Shown here piece by piece: positions 57,655 to 64,000 of a stretch of DNA of 64,000 nt. The translations under genes and the position numbers were made by a program. The notes beneath the pieces were generated by a model that saw nothing but the letters and a program-made list of their open reading frames with translations, searched no databases and was not told the DNA's origin. Source of the stretch: Balaenoptera acutorostrata (lineage: Eukaryota > Chordata > Mammalia > Artiodactyla > Balaenopteridae); NCBI RefSeq assembly GCF_949987535.1, contig NC_080073.1:92109344-92173343 (forward strand), written 5' to 3'. Position 1 is the stretch's first letter. Each line of letters opens with the position of its first letter.

Positions 57655-58160
57655 ATATACAGGCATATTTTGCTGGATTCTTATAATATAGCTCTGTGAG
57701 GTAGGTAGGATTGATATGATTATTTTTATTTATTTATTTTTATTTATTTATTTGTTTTTAAAGATTTATTGATTGATTGCTATGTTGGGTCTTCGTTTCT
57801 GTGCTAGGACTTTCTCTAGCTGCGGCAAGTGGGGGCCACTCTTCATCGCGGTGCACGGGCCTCTCACTATTGTGGCCTCTCTTGTTGCGGAGCACAGGCT
57901 CCAGATGCGCAGGCTCAGCAGTTGTGGTTCACAGGCCCAGTTGCTCCACGGCATGTGGGATCCTCCCAGACCAGGGCTCGAACCCGTGCCCCCTGCATTA
58001 GCAGGCAGATTCTCAACCACTGCGCCACCAGGGAAGCCCAATATGATTATTTTTAAAAAACAAGGATGTAAGCTCAGAAATGTGGAGTAACTTTCTCAGG
58101 TTACTATTCAGGATAAGTCTCCAAAACTGCTCTGGAATTCAGCTAGGTCTTTTCTGAGTC
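57655..58160 (-). mobile_element. MIR SINE, split by a CHR SINE
   Basis: Left part has agctctgtgaggtaggtagg, right part has aacaaggatgtaagctcaga and gtggagtaactttctcaggt: a reverse-oriented MIR interrupted at 57729-58040. Confidence 0.75.
57729..58040 (-). mobile_element. CHR SINE, short form, AATC-tail variant
   Basis: Reverse copy sharing gattgattgctatgttggg and gtgctaggac with the copy at 44998, unlike the usual tttatggctgtgttggg and gtgcgagg. Perfect 15-bp duplication atatgattattttta (57714-57728, 58041-58055). Confidence 0.95.
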
Positions 58161-59164
58161 TTAGGTTTACTTCTTTTTACCTGTGACCGGTAGTTTACAG
58201 TCATTCCCGCCTAGGTTAAAAATGCAATGGTATGTTCTTGCCAAACAAGAAAGCAAAATCTACAACTACTTTAATATCCTAATTATTCCTCATTCTACCA
58301 ACCTGCCTCAAACGTCCAGATTTCCACTTTAGTTCTTCTTTTGGATCACAGAGAGAGAGGGAGAGAGAGAGAGAGAGGAAGTTGTTTTTCATATATTTCC
58401 ATAGTATATTTCTTATATATCCAAGATAGGCCTATTCACATGCTGCAGAAATGGAGTAATACAGAGATTTTACTTGAAGCAAAGGAAAACTTTGATTATC
58501 CTCTTACACGAGGACAAACTTTGTCCAATACCTTGGCCATTAAGGCTGCTTATACCTGTGAAATTCACATATTGTTATAGGTCTCATTTTTCCTGGATAC
58601 TTTAAAAAAAATTGGCAAAGATTACATCATTAGAGATAACCTGAGAGAGGGAAAAAACTAACGTTGGCGGGAACAGAGTTGTTGGTAGCACTAGCTCAGA
58701 TCTTGGAGCCACAGAAATAAATGTGGATTAATAAATGTTTCCTCAAGAATCAGAATGAGACCTCTTTCAGCTCTAATCAAGTCTTTTTGGAATTCTTAAT
58801 TCTGAGAAAACTGATTTGAATCATCTTTCCAAGGTCAGTCATGGGCCACTTGCTTCTCACAAAGAAGGACATGTACTACATGGGACAGCCAAGGTGATTC
58901 ATCTGGGCACAGACTAAGTACACACTGATAGAGACTCATGCTCAATTCCCATTAGAACTGGGTTTTTATTTCCTCCTAGGTAAGTGAACTTAGGTAGTTA
59001 TTGTATTCTGTTCCAAATTTTTCTTTATCAGATGCTATCTTCTTGCTTTTCAGAGTTCTTTAGAATCTTGAGATGGAAGAAGGAAAACTAAAAGTAAAAT
59101 ATTTTAATAAATAACCTTGTCTAATGCTGCTTATTATGGCAACAGGTGGTAGTAAATTAAAGAT
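58161..59164. other. Unique sequence with (GA)n
   Basis: No gene or transposon recognised. A (GA)n microsatellite lies at 58349-58379. Confidence 0.5.
58349..58379. repeat. (GA)n microsatellite
   Basis: About 31 bp of GA repeat with one GGG interruption. Confidence 0.95.
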
Positions 59165-59565
59165 AGGCACAAGTTTTTAGACTCTCCTCTCATTAAGAGG
59201 TGGAGTATATGATTTCTCCTTTGCATTTGGGTGGGCTCTGTGACTGCTTGACCAATAGAATATAATGGAAATGATGCTCTGTCAGTTTCCAAGTCCAAGC
59301 CTTAAGACAATGGTAGTTTCCTGTGACAGGTGGAATTCTTAGATGTCCTCCAAAATTCTCACCACTTAGAGTACATGTCCTATACTACACCCTCCTCTTG
59401 ATTATGGGTGGGATCTGTGACTATGAAAGATCTCACCATATGTGGAAAAGGTAAATTGATTTGCAGATGTAATTAAAGTTCCTAATGAGTTGGCATTGAG
59501 TTGAAGGGAAGTTGTGCTGGTTAGGTCAGCCATAATCAGGTAGGCTCTTTAAAAGAGGCTCTGCC

Positions 59566-60941
59566 TTTCCAACAAATGGTGCTGAAACAACTGTATATCC
59601 ATACAAATGAGTGAAGGTGGATCCCTCTTCACACCATATGCAAAAATTAACTCAAAATGGATAACAGACATCATTGTAAGTGTTAAAAGTATAAAACCCA
59701 TAGAAAACGTAGGAGTTAATCTTCATGAATTTGGATTAGGCATTAATTTCTTAGATACAACTTTGAAAGTACAAGTGGCAAAAGACATAACAGACAAACA
59801 GTACTTCATCAAAATCAAAACCTTGTGATTCAAAGGTCATAATCAAGAAAATGAAAAATCAACTCACAGAATGGGAAACATATTCACAGATTGTATATCT
59901 GATAAAGGACTTGTGTCCATAATATATATAAAAAAACATTTACAAATCAATGATAAAAATATACATCACCCAACTAAAAAAAGGGCAAAGAGTTTGAATA
60001 GACATTTTTCCCAATGAAGATATACGTGAAAAGATGCTCAGCATCAATAGTCATTAGGGAAATGAGGCACAAAACTACAGTGAGATACTACCCACCCACT
60101 AGGATGGGTATAATGAAAAAGACAGGCAACAACAAGTGTTGATGAGGATGAGGAGAAATAGGAACCCTCGTACATTGCTACTGGGAATGTAAAATGATAC
60201 AGAGACTTTGGAAAATGTTTACCAGTTCCTCACACTGTTTAACTTAGAGTTCCCATAGAACCCAGCAATTCCGCCCCTAGATATAAAACCCTTTGAAAGG
60301 CAAACGTATATGCACACAAAATCTTCTACAAGAGAGTTCACAGAAGAATTATTTACCATAGCTCAAAAGTAGAAGCAAGCCAGGAGTTCTCTGGTGGTCT
60401 AGTGGTTAGGATCCAGTGCTTTCACTGCTGTGGCCCAGGTTCAATCCCTGGTCGGGGAACAAAGATCCCACAAGCTGCATGGCATGGCCAAAAACTAAAG
60501 CAAACCAAATGTACATCAATTGATGAACAGATGAATAAAATGTGGTCTATCCATAAAAAAGAATATTATTCAGCATTAGAAAGGAATGAAGTACTAATAC
60601 AGGATACAACATGGACGAACCTTGAAAACATTTTGCTAAGTTAAAGAAACCAGTCACAAAAACCACATAATGGATGATTCCATTAATATGGCCAGAACAG
60701 GAAGATCTACAGACCACGCTAGATGAGCAGATGTGTAGGGCTGGAGATAAGGCTGGAATGGAGAGTCATTGCTATTGGGAGCAGTTTCTTTGGGGATGAC
60801 AAAAATGTTCTACAATTGGATTGTAGTGATAGTTGAACAGCTCTGTGAATATATTAAAAACCATTGAATTACACACCTTAAATGAGTGAAATGCATGGAA
60901 TGTGAATTATATTTCAATAAAGCTGTTCTTTGAAAAAAAAA
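59566..60941 (+). mobile_element. 5'-truncated L1 in the LTR, with ORF2 C-terminal remnant
   Basis: Forward L1M covering the last part of ORF2 and the 3' UTR. Frame 59607-59828 reads SLFTPYAKINSKWITD, matching the ORF2p C-terminal region. Later pieces encode YYSALERNEVLIQDTTW after frame breaks. It ends tgtgaattatatttcaataa plus A-run. Interrupted by a SINE at 60382-60497. Inactive. Confidence 0.88.
60382..60497 (+). mobile_element. CHR-2-like short SINE inside the L1
   Basis: About 116 bp: aggagttctctggtggtcta, agtggttaggatccagtgct, B box ggttcaatccc, ending ggcatggccaaaaac. Flanks aagcaagcc and aagcaaacc are the target duplication (8 of 9). It is a different tRNA-derived SINE from the long CHR copies. 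Confidence 0.88.
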
Positions 60942-61530
60942 TTAGTTGAGACCTTCCCTGAACTCAAATACACTCCCTGTTGGCCTTGAAGAAGCAAGCT
61001 GCCATTAGTTCTACAGGAAATGAATTTTACCAACAACCATCAAGCTTAGAAAAGGACCCTGGGCCTCAGATGAGACTGTAGTCCTGGCTGACATCTTGAC
61101 TGCAACCTTCTGAAAGCCTGAGCAGAGGACCCAGCTAAGTAAGATGTGTCCAGACTTCTGACCCTACAGAAACTGTGAGATGATAAATGGGTGCTTTTTA
61201 TATACCAAGTTTGTGGTAATTTGTTATGCAGCAATAGATAACTAATATATTTTTACTTTGGGTCTTTTGGAACACTTGCTTTAGAACCCAGCTGCCATGA
61301 TGTGAGAAGACTAAGACACATGGTGAAGCCCTACATATGCTCCCAGCCAACAGCCAGCATCAATTCCCAGCCATGGGAGTGAGCCATCTTGATCATTCAG
61401 CCCAAATGAGTCTGAGAGCAACCCTAAGAGACCCCACGCAAGAACCATTCAGTTGTGCCCAGTCAACTCACAGAAATGTGAGAGTTAATAATACCTTTAA
61501 GTGTTAGCATGGTTGTTATACAGCTAATGA

Positions 61531-63024
61531 TATCAGGGTTTTTTTTAAATGCCTATTTTATTATACATGCAAATGAGTCTTTGTCTATCCTGTCAGTCTT
61601 ATAAGGGTAACTCTGTTTTCATATTTCTCCATTTTTCTCTTGGAATCCTTCTAACTGTATTGAAGATTGACAGGTGGGTTCCCTTAGGAAGAGCTGAAAG
61701 ACATTGTTAGATATATCTTTGATTCAAAATGAAACACTTATTTTAGTGAAGTGGAGATGTGATTCCTGCTATATTTAAAAGGAAACCCTAACGAGGGTTA
61801 CTGGGGATAAATTAATTGAATAATGTATTCTCATTATTAGATAGGTATAAATAGATATATATTTGTGTTTAGGTCATGAAGACAGAAACAAAAGACAAAA
61901 AAATAAAAATAGAAGCAATGCAGACACATTGAATCCAAATAAAGAAAGCAAAATAAGTACCACAAAACACACTCATTACTATAATATTATAAATATGGAG
62001 AAATTGCAATAACAAATGAATTCCTTATGTTTTTATACTTCTGGTTGATTAGTATTTCCATACTAAATAAAAAGTACTGTGTAGTAACATTTTAGTCTCT
62101 GTGCCCATATGTATTATTCATTGTGGCTAGAGGCCAATTTGCTCACAAGTATGATAATTATCTAATTCTGTGTAGGGAAAGCTCTCCTCATTACTGGAAT
62201 AAAGTTTCTAATTCCAGTAAAAACAATATTCAAATATTCTTGGGCAGAAAGTCAATGCATGGGCTTCAAATCTGCTTTGTTTTGTTAAAATTAGAATCAA
62301 CAGTTTGAGAGCTACAGCTTCATAAGAAAGTAATCGCATTAGTCACCCTCTTGGCACTACATGGGTATTAATCTTTCCCTCTCATCAGTCTCTCTGACTC
62401 TTCCACAATTTTATAAGGTCCCCCACAAAGCCAAATTAATAGTGTTTCTTTCTTCAAAACTCATGAATGTGCAATTAATAATCGATGATCTTGGAAGAAT
62501 AAAAGAAGCAACTTTAGGATTTCTAGATTATTTGATGGGCAGCTCTATTCCATGGGATATTTGAAGAGGTAGTCTCCTACCTGTTATATCCTTGTTACAG
62601 ACAAATTGGTTGTAGTTGATAATATTAAATGCAAATCTAATTAGAAAAATTCTCTAGCTGAGGGAAGGTGCTTGGTCAGCACCTCTAAGCCACATCCAAT
62701 TCATAGTTAGGGTCACTGATTTCCTTTGCTGAAGTCAACTGGCCAATGGAGTTGCAGCCGATCACAAACCAAATTTCCAATTTGCCCTATCCACTGAATT
62801 CATATAAAGTGCCTCATTATGACCACAAGCTGGTAGTGCGCTCTTAGGTATCAAAATTCAGATAAGCAAAGTGTTATTTTCTGTAAAATCTTTAAGACCA
62901 AACTCATTTCTAGCTTGTGTCCAGCCTTGCCACAATCGTCATTAAATTTTATTATGCTTTATAGTGGTAATTGGAGTAGGAGAGGCTACATTGAAGAACT
63001 TTCTATGTGAAGAACACTACATAA
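61531..63024. other. Unique AT-rich sequence
   Basis: About 1.5 kb without a recognised repeat or gene. Confidence 0.5.
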
Positions 63025-63290
63025 ACCTAGCATTGTGTAAAGAGCTTGGGATTTGGAGGCCGACAGACCTGAGTTTCAATCCCAGTTGCACCACTTCTTA
63101 ACTACATGACCTTGGGCAAGTTAATTAACACCTATAACCTTTATTTATTTGTGAAGTGACTATAGTATTACCTGCCTCCCAGGATGCTTTTAGAGGAGTA
63201 AATCAGATAACCCTATGAAAAATGGTTAGCACAGTGTCTGACATATAATAACACTCAATTATTATTGCTATCGCTATTATTATGTTTATC
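63025..63290 (+). mobile_element. MIR SINE
   Basis: One of the best-preserved MIRs here: gggatttggaggccgacaga, ctgagtttcaatcccagttg, catgaccttgggcaagttaa, gcacagtgtctgacatataa. Near full length, forward. Confidence 0.9.
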
Positions 63291-63419
63291 ATTTATATCA
63301 GTCACGAGAAAATGGTTTAAATAGATGAAAGTTTATTTTCATTTGTTTAAGTCTTCTTTCATTCCACTGTCCCTCTTCAGGTTGGAATTTCTCCATCCTT
63401 TCTAGGTTTATTCCTTCTT

Positions 63420-63842
63420 TTTTTTTTTTTTAACATCTTTATTGGAGTATAATTGCTTTACAATTGTGTGTTAGTTTCTGCTTTATAACAAAGTGAATCA
63501 GCTATACGTATACATATATCCCATATCCCCTCCCTCTTGCATCTCCCTCCCATCCTCCCTATCCCATCCCTCTAGGTGGTCACAAAGCACCAAGCTGGTC
63601 TCCCTGTGTTGTGCGGCTGCTTCCCACTAGCTAATCTATTTTACATTTGGTAGTGTATATATGTCCATGCCACTCTCTCACTTCGTCCCAGCTTACCCTT
63701 CCCCCTCCCCATGTCCTTAAGTCCATTCTCTACGTCTGTGTCTTTATTCCTGTCCTGCCCCTAGGTTCTTCAGAACCATTTTTTTCTTTTTTTTTTAGAT
63801 TCCATACATATGTGTTAGCATATGGTATTTGTTTTTCTCTTC
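63420..63842 (-). mobile_element. Young 5'-truncated L1, 3' end only
   Basis: Reverse L1 3' end of the cetacean/artiodactyl type: T-run, then catctttattggagtataat, gtgaatcagctatacgtata, ccctctaggtggtcacaaag, aagtccattctctacgtctg. Flanked by attccttctt on both sides (63410-63419, 63843-63852), a 10-bp target duplication. No coding part. Confidence 0.92.
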
Positions 63843-64000
63843 ATTCCTTCTTACTCTCACTTTCCCTGATATTACTCATCCAAAAAAAAAAAAAGGTCTT
63901 TATGGAAAGTTCTGATCCCTGTTTACTAATTCCTACTTATCATAATGTTAAATCAATGTGCTCTTTTCTCAGTTGGGTTTTACATCTTTCTCCAGTTGTG

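Larger units (their letters stand above)
59332..61249 (+). mobile_element. MLT1-type LTR, interrupted by L1
   Basis: Left part 59332-59565 starts tgtgacaggtggaattctta; right part about 60942-61249 contains ttggccttgaagaagcaagc, gagcagaggacccagctaag and ends tagataactaatata. Together they make one forward MLT1-like LTR. Confidence 0.82.
59165..61530 (+). mobile_element. Outer LTR of a four-layer nest
   Basis: Two parts of one old MaLR-like LTR: 59165-59331 (ggtggagtatatgatttctc; gggctctgtgactgcttgac) and about 61250-61530 (ggaacacttgctttagaacc; ccagccaacagccagcatca). Everything between is later insertion. Subfamily not settled. Confidence 0.65.

Overview
The window looks like non-coding DNA from a whale or dolphin (Cetacea). 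The main evidence is at least 16 tRNA-derived SINE copies of the CHR type, the family shared by cetaceans, hippopotamus and ruminants. They have a 5' end reading cttccctggtggcgcagtgg, an internal Pol III B box (ggttcgagccc) and an AAAT-type tail. Most belong to a shorter, very uniform form that lacks about 50 bp of the centre, as in the central-deletion CHR subtypes known in cetaceans. Artiodactyl/cetacean L1 3' ends, Tigger1-like elements and old mammalian MIR, L2, MER5 and MLT1 repeats fit the same assignment. All family names are from recognition by eye; no library search was run.

I see no complete protein-coding gene, rRNA, tRNA gene, CRISPR array or bacterial-type operon. Nearly all longer open frames lie inside SINEs (the same peptides recur in every copy) or inside L1, L2, Tigger or low-complexity DNA. 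Three short minus-strand pieces look like possible exons or exon relics: 1032-1189 (terminal exon with stop), 3348-3557 and 53060-53201 (internal exon with both splice sites). I cannot assign any of them to a known gene, their phases do not join simply, and each may be chance. The window is best described as intergenic or deep intronic.

Layout. 0-9 kb: AT-rich DNA with L1 relics, one Tigger1-like element, two MER5 elements and a palindromic CRE in a small CpG-rich patch. 9-20 kb: three CHR SINEs, an intact-looking hAT element with a perfect 8-bp target duplication, several LTR remnants and simple repeats. 20-33 kb: long unique stretches with MLT1, MIR, a second Tigger1-like element, and CHR SINEs near 21.8 and 29.9 kb. 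33-44 kb: two young CHR SINEs, an L1 3' end, a MIR split by a hAT element, and unique AT-rich blocks that are conserved-element candidates. 44-49 kb: a CpG-rich block followed by four CHR SINEs around a long L2. 49-56 kb: G-quadruplex motifs, a CHR inserted inside another CHR, and a CHR with a compound tail. 56-64 kb: L1 fragments, a MIR split by a CHR, a four-layer transposon nest (LTR, MLT1 LTR, L1, SINE), a MIR and a young L1 3' end.

The genes do not work together here because no gene set is visible. The main story is successive retrotransposition: many young insertions have clear target-site duplications and their order can be read from nesting. I found no convincing undescribed functional system.
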